Origin: Verrucomicrobiia bacterium
GTDB lineage: Bacteria; Verrucomicrobiota; Verrucomicrobiia; Limisphaerales; JADLHS01
Reading direction: 5' to 3'
Length of the DNA stretch: 64,000 nucleotides
Assembly: GCA_026125285.1 (NCBI GenBank)
Contig: JAHCLO010000011.1
Location: 1-64,000 of the forward strand
In this document: positions 1 to 7,700 of the stretch, piece after piece
How positions within the stretch are numbered: the first letter of the stretch is position 1
Layout: each line of letters starts with the position of its first letter
Program-made: the position numbers and the translations under genes
The notes under the pieces: model-generated
Told to the model about the DNA's origin: nothing
The model's input: only the letters and a program-made list of their open reading frames with translations
Database searches by the model: none

Positions 1-1
1 G

Positions 2-520
2 CGCACGGACGTGCTGGTGTATGAAACCGAACCGCTGGAGGAGGATTTGACCCTGGCCGGTCCGATTGCCGTGACGTTGCAGGTCAGCACCACCGGCACG
101 GACGCCGACTGGATCGTGAAGTTGATTGATGTTTATCCCGGCGACTTTCCCAACCCCGATCCCAATCCGGCGGACGTGAAACTGGGGGGCTACCAGCAAC
201 TGGTGCGCGGCGACGTGTTTCGCGGCAAATTCCGGAACAGTTTCGAACATCCCGAGCCGTTCGTGCCGGGTCAACTGGCGGAGATCGAATTCACGATGCC
301 GGACGTCTGCCACACGTTCCGCAGCGGTCATCGCGTCATGGTGCAGGTGCAAAGCTCGTGGTTTCCCCTGGTGGATCGCAATCCGCAGACGTTCGTGAAC
401 ATTCCGACTGCCAGCGCCGAGGATTACCGGAAAGCGACACATCGGGTTTATCGGGCCGCCAATGCAACCTCGTCGTTGACGTTACCCGTGCTGCCGGCCC
501 GCGCCGCCGCCGCCCCCTGA
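2..520 (+). CDS. CocE/NonD-type hydrolase, C-terminal part (gene starts before the window)
   Basis: The frame is open from base 2, so the true start lies outside the window. The remaining 172 or so residues form a beta-rich domain like the X-Pro dipeptidyl-peptidase C-terminal domain that closes CocE/NonD acyl hydrolases. Typical pieces are GPIAVTLQVSTTGTDADW near the beginning and SGHRVMVQVQSSWFP near the end. The alpha/beta-hydrolase core with the catalytic Ser-Asp-His would be upstream and cannot be checked. Family members cleave esters, amides or Xaa-Pro peptides, so the substrate is unknown. The protein ends in an Ala/Pro-rich tail. The family assignment is from sequence pattern and is fairly secure; a specific activity is not claimed. 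Confidence 0.8.
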   Translation, partial: RTDVLVYETEPLEEDLTLAGPIAVTLQVSTTGTDADWIVKLIDVYPGDFPNPDPNPADVKLGGYQQLVRGDVFRGKFRNSFEHPEPFVPGQLAEIEFTMPDVCHTFRSGHRVMVQVQSSWFPLVDRNPQTFVNIPTASAEDYRKATHRVYRAANATSSLTLPVLPARAAAAP

Positions 521-602
521 GTGTTCAGGCTCACGCGCAGTTGGTGAAATTCTTCGAGAAATGGTTTGCCTTTTGGCGCAAAGACTCCATGCTTCGCGCC
601 AT

Positions 603-730
603 CTGTTAGATTGCTTGTCTCTTCCACGGCATGGTGAATCCTCAGGTGAACCTGGTTCAGTGATGATTTGAAACCCGATGAGCGGGAACAGTCTGGTAAG
701 TACAGTGTTAGTCGGACAGTAGAAGTTCAC
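603..730 (+). promoter_or_regulatory. Duplicated leader, copy 1, before the first RRM gene
   Basis: About 128 bases directly upstream of the ATG at 731 match, at roughly four of five positions by eye, the stretch 1561-1691 before the second RRM gene. The best conserved core is GGTTCAGTGATGATTTGAAA followed by a small hairpin, CCCG-atgag-CGGG here and CCCGA-tag-TCGGG in copy 2. The stem is kept although its bases differ. Conservation of non-coding sequence right up to both start codons suggests a shared promoter and a structured 5' untranslated region, perhaps for cold-shock-type or autoregulation. That function is inference. Confidence 0.55.
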
Positions 731-1048
731 ATGAGCAATAAACTGTTTGTTGGAAATCTTTCCTTCAACACCACGGAAAACGACCTGCAGGACGCCTTTG
801 CGGCGCACGGCACCGTCGTGGAAGCCAACCTGATGATGGACCGCGTGAGCGGTCGTCCGCGGGGTTTTGGCTTTGTGACCATGAGCAGCGCCGAGGAAGC
901 GCAAAAAGCGATTGACGCGCTGAACGGCAAGTCCATTGATGGCCGCGCCCTCACCGTCAACGTAGCCCGGCCGCGGGAAGAGCGGTCAGGCGGGGGTGGC
1001 GGTGGTGGACGTCGTGATTACGGCGGTGGACGTCGCGAGCGTTACTAA
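731..1048 (+). CDS. RRM-domain RNA-binding protein, copy 1
   Basis: A 105-residue protein with one RNA recognition motif and a short glycine/arginine-rich tail. RNP2 (LFVGNL, residues 5-10) and RNP1 (RGFGFVTM, about residues 44-51) are both intact with their aromatic RNA-stacking residues. The tail is a Gly run followed by [12 protein letters not shown], like plant and cyanobacterial glycine-rich RNA-binding proteins. I chose the ATG at 731 because the RRM begins at once and the sequence before it is the duplicated non-coding leader. Such small bacterial RRM proteins bind single-stranded RNA and are often cold-induced (family knowledge). A paralogue lies at 1692-2024 with infA between them, and a strong terminator follows at 1069. 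Confidence 0.92.
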   Translation: MSNKLFVGNLSFNTTENDLQDAFAAHGTVVEANLMMDRVSGRPRGFGFVTMSSAEEAQKAIDALNGKSIDGRALTVNVARPREERSGGGGGGGRRDYGGGRRERY

Positions 1049-1068
1049 GCGTCGCCGATTTTCAGGAG

Positions 1069-1101
1069 GCGAGGTTCGGTTGATCCGGGCCTCGCTTTTT
1101 T
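1069..1101 (+). terminator. Rho-independent terminator after the first RRM gene
   Basis: GCGAGG (1069-1074) pairs with CCTCGC (1090-1095). An inner CGG/CCG pairing extends the stem, and six T follow. It lies 21 bases after the stop codon of the first RRM gene and separates that gene from infA. Confidence 0.8.
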
Positions 1102-1174
1102 CGCCGCATATCTGCGGGGTTGGCTTGGCGGAATCGCATCGCCGACTGGTATCAGAAGAGAGTCATATCAGCTT

Positions 1175-1390
1175 ATGAAAGAAGAGGCCATTGAAGTACA
1201 GGGACGCATCCAGACGGTGCTGGCCGGAACGATGTTCCGCGTGGAGTTGGACAACCAACACACCGTGCTCGCCACCATCTGCGGCAAGATGCGCAAGCGC
1301 TGGGTGCGGCTCACGGTCGGGGACCGGGTGAAAATGGAGATGTCGCCTTACGATTTGAACAAGGCGCGCATTACGTGGCGGCTGGGTTGA
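1175..1390 (+). CDS. infA: Translation initiation factor IF-1
   Basis: A 71-residue S1/OB-fold protein of normal IF-1 length. It opens MKEEAIEVQGRIQTVLAGTM and carries the family pattern F-R-V-E-L-x-N-x-H-x-V-L-A, then GKMRKRW and GDRVKMEMSPYDL, and ends RITWRLG where most bacteria have RITYRY. IF-1 binds the A site of the 30S subunit during initiation together with IF-2 and IF-3. The gene has its own space between two RRM genes and is bounded upstream by a terminator, so it is probably transcribed separately. Whether this is the only infA of the genome cannot be told from the window. Confidence 0.97.
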   Translation: MKEEAIEVQGRIQTVLAGTMFRVELDNQHTVLATICGKMRKRWVRLTVGDRVKMEMSPYDLNKARITWRLG

Positions 1391-1560
1391 ACCGGGGCGG
1401 ACGCCAAATTGGCCGCCAGGCACTGCGCGCGGAGCGGCGTGGATTCGCTCGCTATTCAGTTGGGGGTGCCACGTTTCCCCGCGACGCGCATAGAGTGCTT
1501 CCCCGTTCTTCCAAGAAACTTGCTTGCAGTCTTCGCTCAAAAGGAGCAATCTGCCCGCGT

Positions 1561-1691
1561 CTGATAGATGGCTTGTCGCTTCAACGGCATGGTAAATCTT
1601 CAAGTGAACTCGGTTCAGTGATGATTTGAAACCCGATAGTCGGGAACAGTCCGGAGAAAGCAAAGTTAAGTCTAGGACAGCAAAACGTCAC
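1561..1691 (+). promoter_or_regulatory. Duplicated leader, copy 2, before the second RRM gene
   Basis: Second copy of the leader at 603-730, shifted by 958-961 bases through a small indel. It keeps the core GGTTCAGTGATGATTTGAAA and a CCCGA/TCGGG hairpin with a 3-base loop, and ends with CAC before the ATG as copy 1 does. Weaker similarity continues upstream around TTCTTCC-AAGAAA (about 1506-1519) and its counterpart at about 550. It probably holds the promoter and 5' untranslated region. The rest of the gap after infA (1391-1560) shows nothing I can name. Confidence 0.55.
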
Positions 1692-2024
1692 ATGAGCACG
1701 AAACTGTTTGTTGGAAATCTTTCCTTCAACACCACGGAAAACGACCTGCAGGACGCGTTTGCCGCGCACGGTTCCGTCGTGGAAACGAACCTGATGGTGG
1801 ATCGAATGAGTGGCCGCCCGCGCGGCTTTGCCTTCGTTACCATGGGTTCACCCGAGGAGGCCCAGAAGGCAATCGCCGCCCTGAACGGCAAGGAACTGGA
1901 TGGCCGCGCTCTCACGGTCAATATCGCCCGCCCGCGTGAGGAACGCCCCGGTGGGGGTGGCGGTGGCGGCCGCGGACCGCGCCGCGATTATGGCGGCGGT
2001 GGCGGCGGTCGTGGTCGGTACTAA
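1692..2024 (+). CDS. RRM-domain RNA-binding protein, copy 2
   Basis: A 110-residue paralogue of the protein at 731-1048. RNP2 is LFVGNL and RNP1 is RGFAFVTM, in which one RNP1 aromatic (Phe in copy 1) is Ala. That may change RNA affinity or specificity. The residues between the motifs are nearly the same ([16 protein letters not shown] is identical). The tail is a longer Gly/Arg run, [18 protein letters not shown]. The ATG at 1692 was chosen by the same logic as in copy 1. The pair looks like a tandem duplication of promoter plus gene that now flanks infA, and a perfect terminator closes the unit. Confidence 0.92.
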   Translation: MSTKLFVGNLSFNTTENDLQDAFAAHGSVVETNLMVDRMSGRPRGFAFVTMGSPEEAQKAIAALNGKELDGRALTVNIARPREERPGGGGGGGRGPRRDYGGGGGGRGRY

Positions 2025-2048
2025 TCCGGCAGACCATTGATTTCCCAA

Positions 2049-2080
2049 GGGGCCGCTTTGGCGGCCCCTCGTGTTTTCTT
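2049..2080 (+). terminator. Rho-independent terminator after the second RRM gene
   Basis: A perfect 8-bp GC stem, GGGGCCGC (2049-2056) with GCGGCCCC (2061-2068), has a TTTG loop and is followed by the T-rich TCGTGTTTTCTT. It lies 25 bases after the stop codon at 2024. Confidence 0.9.
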
Positions 2081-2178
2081 CTCTGTAAGTCTGATCCTCG
2101 CCTCTCCTCCTTAGGGCGAGACCGGAGTTCATCGCCAAATGGCGCTGGCGTTTTTTCCTGCCGGGAGTACGTTCTGGC

Positions 2179-2658
2179 ATGAAGACGGTTCCTGTTGCCA
2201 CCTTCGACGAATTGGAGCCAGCCATGCGGTTGCAGGAGCGGCTCCGGCAGACCGGCATCCCGGCTATCATTCACGATGAATCAAAGCTTGAACGCTTCTG
2301 GTTCATGTCCGAGCCCCGAGCGGCCATTCACCTCGAAGTCTCGCCCCCGCACTTCCTCGAATCCTGTCGCCGGATCAGCGAGTGGGATGAAACCGACCAT
2401 GCGCTGCACAACGCCGTGCGTTGCCCGGAGTGCCACTCCAGTCGGATCGAATTCCCGCAATTGTCGCGAAAATCCGTGATGCCGGGTCTGTTGAGCATCT
2501 TCATGGCATTGGGCATTATGCCGCGCAAGTTCTACTGCATGGATTGTCATAATACCTGGCCGGTTTTCGTGAAACTCGATCGGAAGCTAGATCTTCTCGG
2601 TTGGCCATTGGATTCCAAGCTCTGGCATCCTGAGCGCGCTCGATCACGACGTCCGTGA
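2179..2658 (+). CDS. Hypothetical zinc-ribbon protein with DUF2007-like N-terminus
   Basis: A 159-residue protein of no certain function. The first 65 or so residues (KTVPVATFDELEPAMRLQERL, then GIPAIIHDES) resemble DUF2007-type putative signal-transducing domains, which often read as small two-layer folds. Two CxxC pairs, C82/C85 (CPECHSS) and C120/C123 (CMDCHNT), can form one zinc ribbon. They are split by a hydrophobic stretch at 99-114 that may be a short membrane or packing helix. The ATG at 2179 has no competing start. It stands alone between the RRM terminator and a 177-base gap. The domain call is a pattern match by eye. Confidence 0.7.
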   Translation: MKTVPVATFDELEPAMRLQERLRQTGIPAIIHDESKLERFWFMSEPRAAIHLEVSPPHFLESCRRISEWDETDHALHNAVRCPECHSSRIEFPQLSRKSVMPGLLSIFMALGIMPRKFYCMDCHNTWPVFVKLDRKLDLLGWPLDSKLWHPERARSRRP

Positions 2659-2835
2659 TCAACCGTCGGCTGGGCCCTCGAGTTCCTCGACGGGGCAGTA
2701 TGGAGCGGAGCGAAGCCAGGCGTTCCATTGGATCGGCGACGCAGAGCCTTGCCTGACAGGTTTGGAGGACCAGGCGGCGGGCGGAGGCCCGCATGCAGGC
2801 TTGAGCCACCAGGCGGCGGCGCTTAGGATCGCGTC

Positions 2836-3693
2836 ATGCCGCGATCCAAAGCCAAGAACCGGTTGTTGCAGGGTGCCCGAGTCTATCTCTCCGGCCCGAT
2901 GGACTTTGTGGCCTCCCGCGCCGCGGAGAAACAGTTCGGCTGGCGCAATCGCGTGAGCCAGTTTCTCCAGGAGATGGGCGTTACCGTGTTTGACCCGTGG
3001 TTCAAACCGGACGTGCGCGGGTTGCATGAGTACGGCCGCGAGGACATCAAAAGCGGTGAGCGCATCAAGGAGCGTTGGACCTATGCTGGCAACAAAGCCG
3101 GCGCACAGGCGCGCGCGTGGTGCGCCCGGCAATTCTGGGAAACACTGCATATTGATCTACGTATGGTGGACACGAGCGATTTCATGATTTCGTACTGTCC
3201 CACTAACATCTACAGCGTCGGCACGCCGCATGAAATCATCATGGCCACTTTGCAGCACAAGCCCGTCTTGTTCGTCAGCCCGCCCATCATCTTCCCCACG
3301 TTGCATGAATTGCGCGCCCACCTGAAGAACGATGCCGTCGGCGCGGCGTTGCTGGCCCAGTTGGAGGGCGAGATCCCGATCAAGGAAAACCCGCGCGGCA
3401 TCCCCAGCCTTTGGTACCTGCCACTGGTGGGCGGCGGAAATTTTTTTGACGGCTTCGGGTTTGCCCGGTATCGGAAGCGGTTCGGCTGGCGTACCGAACT
3501 GGCGATTGACCGGCATGAACGGAAGTTTCCGCCACAACGTCCACTGCTGCCCTTTGTGGAACAGTTGAATCAGCGCCTGCCCAGGAAGTGGGATCACAAG
3601 CTCAACCGGTTTGTGCCCGACGACGACTGGCTGCTTTGGGATTTCAACAGTCCGAAGATTCGCGGCAAGCACGTCGAGGCTGCTCGCCGTTAA
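2836..3693 (+). CDS. Nucleoside 2-deoxyribosyltransferase-like protein
   Basis: 285 residues. It opens with VYLSGPMD (16-23), the glycine loop of nucleoside 2-deoxyribosyltransferase-like Rossmann folds. It also carries GTPHEIIMA (129-137), with E133 in the place of the catalytic glutamate, preceded by the D-x-x-D-F-M-I-S pattern of that superfamily (residues 112-119). The usual enzymes are about 150-180 residues. Here the extra length is an insertion rich in charged and Trp residues between the two motifs and a roughly 100-residue C-terminal extension with many aromatic residues. Known members move deoxyribose between bases or hydrolyse nucleotides, and relatives act as NAD sensors or nucleosidases. 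The substrate is open. Nothing next to it suggests a pathway; the following gene is convergent. Confidence 0.65.
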   Translation: MPRSKAKNRLLQGARVYLSGPMDFVASRAAEKQFGWRNRVSQFLQEMGVTVFDPWFKPDVRGLHEYGREDIKSGERIKERWTYAGNKAGAQARAWCARQFWETLHIDLRMVDTSDFMISYCPTNIYSVGTPHEIIMATLQHKPVLFVSPPIIFPTLHELRAHLKNDAVGAALLAQLEGEIPIKENPRGIPSLWYLPLVGGGNFFDGFGFARYRKRFGWRTELAIDRHERKFPPQRPLLPFVEQLNQRLPRKWDHKLNRFVPDDDWLLWDFNSPKIRGKHVEAARR

Positions 3694-3762
3694 CTGATTT
3701 GCGATGCCTTCGCTGCCGGCCGGGTTTCGTTGGCCGACATGTCGCAAGCTGTCGTCACCTCG

Positions 3763-4539
3763 TTACTCCACGAATTCCTTGTAGAAAGTCACGGCGGCGA
3801 TGATGAACCCGATGGCCGTGATGATTTGCCGTACGCGGGCTTGCGGGATGCGTTGCGAGTAATGCGAACCGATGAAGTAACCGGCCAGTGCCCCCACCGT
3901 CATCACCCCGGCCCGCGGCCAGTGAATCAAGCCGGCGAAGATGAACCAGACGGCGGCGATGAGATTGATCAGCGAACCCAGGACGGTTTTGAGCGCGTTC
4001 ATTTCGTGAATGTTGGTCAAACCGATGAATCCCAGCGAAGCCAACATCAGAATGCCGATACCGGCGCCGAAGTAACCACCGTAAATGGCCACACCGAATT
4101 GAAAGGCAATCGCGACCGACACCGCCTGGTGTCGTGCATGCATCTCGCCGCGTTGATCCACACCCGCCCAACCTCGAAACGTGCCCTGCGCCACGAACAG
4201 GGCGGTCGCGAAAAGAATTAGAAAGGGCACCAACTTGGAGAAGACCCGGTCGCTGGTGTGCGTGAGCAGCCAGCTTCCGATCCAGCCACCCGCGATGCTC
4301 ACCGGCACAAACCGCCCCAGCCAGGTTTTGGCGGATTCCAAATGACGGCGATACCCAAACACCCCGCCGGCCGTGCCAATGACCAACGCCAAGGTGCTGG
4401 TGGCATTGGCCATCACCGGCGAAGTGCCAAAGGCGAGCAATGTGGGAAACGTGACCAGCGTGCCGCCACCGGCCACCGCATTGATGGCACCGGCCGCAGC
4501 TCCGGAAAGGACCAATCCCACAATTTCCGCCAACGACAT
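3763..4539 (-). CDS. TauE/SafE (TSUP) family membrane permease
   Basis: 258 residues, mostly hydrophobic, with about eight predicted membrane spans in two homologous halves. This is the TauE/SafE layout used for sulfite, sulfonate or other organic anion export. Typical features are the N-terminal GAAAGAINAVAGGGTLVTFP loop and, in the second half, GGYFGAGIGILMLASLGF. It starts at the ATG at 4539 with no better alternative. It converges on the deoxyribosyltransferase-like gene and is not clearly in an operon. No sulfur-metabolism gene is near, so the substrate cannot be assigned. Confidence 0.88.
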   Translation of the reverse strand: MSLAEIVGLVLSGAAAGAINAVAGGGTLVTFPTLLAFGTSPVMANATSTLALVIGTAGGVFGYRRHLESAKTWLGRFVPVSIAGGWIGSWLLTHTSDRVFSKLVPFLILFATALFVAQGTFRGWAGVDQRGEMHARHQAVSVAIAFQFGVAIYGGYFGAGIGILMLASLGFIGLTNIHEMNALKTVLGSLINLIAAVWFIFAGLIHWPRAGVMTVGALAGYFIGSHYSQRIPQARVRQIITAIGFIIAAVTFYKEFVE

Positions 4540-4635
4540 TGCGGGCGCAGACTAGCGAGATGGGGCTTCCATGCAAAGTCCCGTCGCAGAATCTGAACCG
4601 GCAAGTCAGGCGCTGGCGTTCATCGCAGCACGCCG

Positions 4636-4672
4636 AAAAAGCGAAACGCCTGCGATGGACTCGCAGGCGTTT
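4636..4672 (-). terminator. Rho-independent terminator after the giant secreted protein
   Basis: Read on the minus strand, AAACGCCTGCGA (4672-4661 side) pairs perfectly over 12 bp with its complement at 4644-4655 around a 5-base loop. GC and a run of five T (4640-4636) follow. It lies 30 bases past the stop codon at 4702 and ends the operon 9865-4702. Confidence 0.9.
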
Positions 4673-4701
4673 GCCGGCTCCCAGTCAGCCTTCTCAACCC
4701 C

Positions 4702-7700
4702 TCATTGCTCCAAACGATAATAACCACTGTTGCCGCTGACTGGCAACGTGACGACCAGCCGGTCGCCGACCAGTTGCGGCGTTTCCGAAACCGTGGACCA
4801 CGACGGGGATGTGAGATTGATGGTGGTCTTGAGCACGAAACCCACAGCCTCCGCCGGCCAGGATATCACGAGGTTGTTGCCCGCGAGGGCAATCTCCAAC
4901 GGCGGCTCAACGGACGGGGCGGGCACGCCGTAAGCCCGGAGTTCCGAAAGCGAAGTAAAGGTGATGGAGCCGTCCCCTTGAACGCCACCCACCGCCCAGC
5001 CATAGCCAGTGCGCTGCCCTGCCGGCAGATGATTCAAGCTGAAGACAATCGGCGTGCTCGGCGAGACTTCTCCGGTGGGATCGGCGGCCGGGTCAAACTG
5101 GCTGGCGCTCACCAGATGTGCGGGTACTTCCACCCAGTTGATGTCCGTCTCGGGCCGTGCCCGGTCAGTATCCACATTGTTCTTGAGCAAGAATACCTTC
5201 GGAGATTGGGCGTAATTCCCGCCATCGCCAAACTGTCGTCCGAGATCAACCTTAATGGCCGAAAACAGTTGGTTGGCTCCGTATAACATGCCGGAGAAAC
5301 GGGTGCCAATGTCGCGCGAAGCCCAGGTGTCCCACCCGCCAGCGTTGTTGATGTTGTCCACAATGTCATTGTTGGAGAGGATGAAACAATCATTGCGAAC
5401 CGTGGGAGAGTTGTAGTTGAAACCAACCACATTCACCGGCGGCAACCGTCGCTCAACCGGCACCACAACCGGGGCAGCGATTGCATTGCCAAACAAGTCC
5501 TGGACATTCGCCACCGAAAGCGTGACAGGGTTGGCGCCCAAGGGCTGAGAGATTTCCAGCGCCACGCCGCGACCGTAGGTCCCCAACTCAGTGGCGCCGG
5601 TGATAGTAACACCCGCCTCGCTCAAGGTGTAGTTGCCCACGGTGGTCGCGGAAGCTGGTGCCACCGCCTCGTTAAACCAGACATTGATGGCGGTATCCAC
5701 CGTCACGACGACGACTTGCGGCGGGACATTGTCAGCGTTCACTGTCAAGCTGCCGGCATTGCTGGTCACACTGCCCTCGGGATTGGTCACGATCACTTTG
5801 TACTGGCTGGCCGTGTCGCCCAGCGTGAGCGGCGAGGTGGTGTAAACGGCAGCGGTTGCACCGGGGATTTCCACGTCGTTTAGGAGCCATTGATAGGAAA
5901 TCGGCCAGGACCCGCTGGCAACCACGGAGAAGGTGACTTCCTGGCCCTGAAGGGCGACGCGATCCTGCGGGTGAGTTTGAATTTGAATCGGACGATTGGG
6001 CGCCGCCACGCCGTAGCCGCGCGTTTCCGTAATGGAGAGAAACTGCAGGGAGTTGTCGCCCTGCGCGCCGCCGACCGCCCAGCCGTATCCGGTGCGATCC
6101 GCCGCCGGAACATTGGAAAGATCGAACGTGATCGGCGTGTTGGGGGAAGGACTGCCATCGCCCGCCGGGTCAAATAGACTGCCGCTGATCAACTGGGCTG
6201 GCACTTCCAGCCAGTTAAAGGGGTCCAATTCCGGTTGGCCGGGAATCGGGTCCACCTGGTTCTTGAGAATAAACACCCGCGGTTGGGAGGCCCAACTGCC
6301 ACCGTCAACGAACTGAATACCCAAGTCCACCTTGACGACGTTGAACAACTCCGCGTTCGGATACAACATGCCGACGAAGTGAGTCAGGTCACGCCGTGCA
6401 CTGGAGAAGGTGTCCCAACCGCCGGCGTTGGCGGTGTTGTCCACCACCCCATTGCTGGTCAGAGCAAACACCTGGTCGCGCGGCACGGGCGAATTGTAAC
6501 TATTCGCAATCACGTTAACCGGCGTCAGCCGGGACTGGATGGGGCGCACGACTGTTCCCATTGCATTTCCGCCCAGGTCCTGCACGTTGGAAACCGTCAA
6601 TGTACCGCCGTCATCAAGCGGCCCGCTCAAAGCCAGTAACACCCGGCGGGAGCGAGCGTCCAAAGTGGCGCTGTTGATCGTCACGCCCGCCTGGCTGAAG
6701 ACGTAGTTACCAACGGTGGTGGCTTGACCGGCCTGTACTGGCTCATCAAACCACACGTCCACGCGGGTGGTGGCGAAGGTCGGGAGTTCATTATCCACCG
6801 TCACTGCCACCACGGTGGGCGGGAAGTTGTCTTCGTTATCCAGGATGGTCACGGTGCCGGATTCGGAAGCTCCGGCCTGATAGCTAGCATCGCCCGTGAG
6901 CGTAAGAATCACCGTTTCCACCGGGTCCAACACCGCATCGTCAATGGGCGTGACAGCTATCGCGGCCGTGCTCGCGCCGATGGGAATCGTCACCGACCCC
7001 GGCAACGCGACGTAGTCCACGCCGTTTTCCGCGGTGCCGGAAATCAAGTAATTCACGGTGAGTGCGCCCGTCGTGCTGCCGGTGCGCGTCGCGGTGATTT
7101 CTCCCGGAACCGTGCCCTCCTCGGAGGCGGTGGGAATCGTGGCGACCAGACTGACTTCCGGGAGGGAAGGATCACCACCCGAAATCGCCGTGATTTCCTC
7201 ATCGCTCAATACGCGTTTGTACACGCGCACGTCATCCATCCTTCCGCCATAGTATCCATCCCCGCTCCAGGCGCTGCGGGCCACGTAGTTGTTGGCGCGG
7301 GCCACCAGGTTTGGCACCGCCGTGGTGCCGGTCGCAATCACTACACCATCCTTGTAGATCTTGACGAACCCCGCGGCATCCATGGTGGCGGCGAAGTGCT
7401 GCCAGTGATTCAACTGGATCACGCCGTTGGCGGTGACTTTGCCGCCGGTGACACCGCCATTATAGACTTCGAAAGTAATGCCGCTGCTCGTGCCACTGCG
7501 GGCAAAGAGGATGTTGTCGTTGGCTGCGCCGTTGCTGAAGTCTATGATGCGGCTCCAATTGGCGATGTTCGCCGGCCGCAGCCAGGCTGCCACGGTCATG
7601 CCGCCGGTCCAGTCATCGAAGCCGGTACCGGAAACCACGGTGTGGTCGTCAATCCCGTCAAAGCCGGCGGCGCCATGAATCTTGCCGGAAAAAACTGCCG

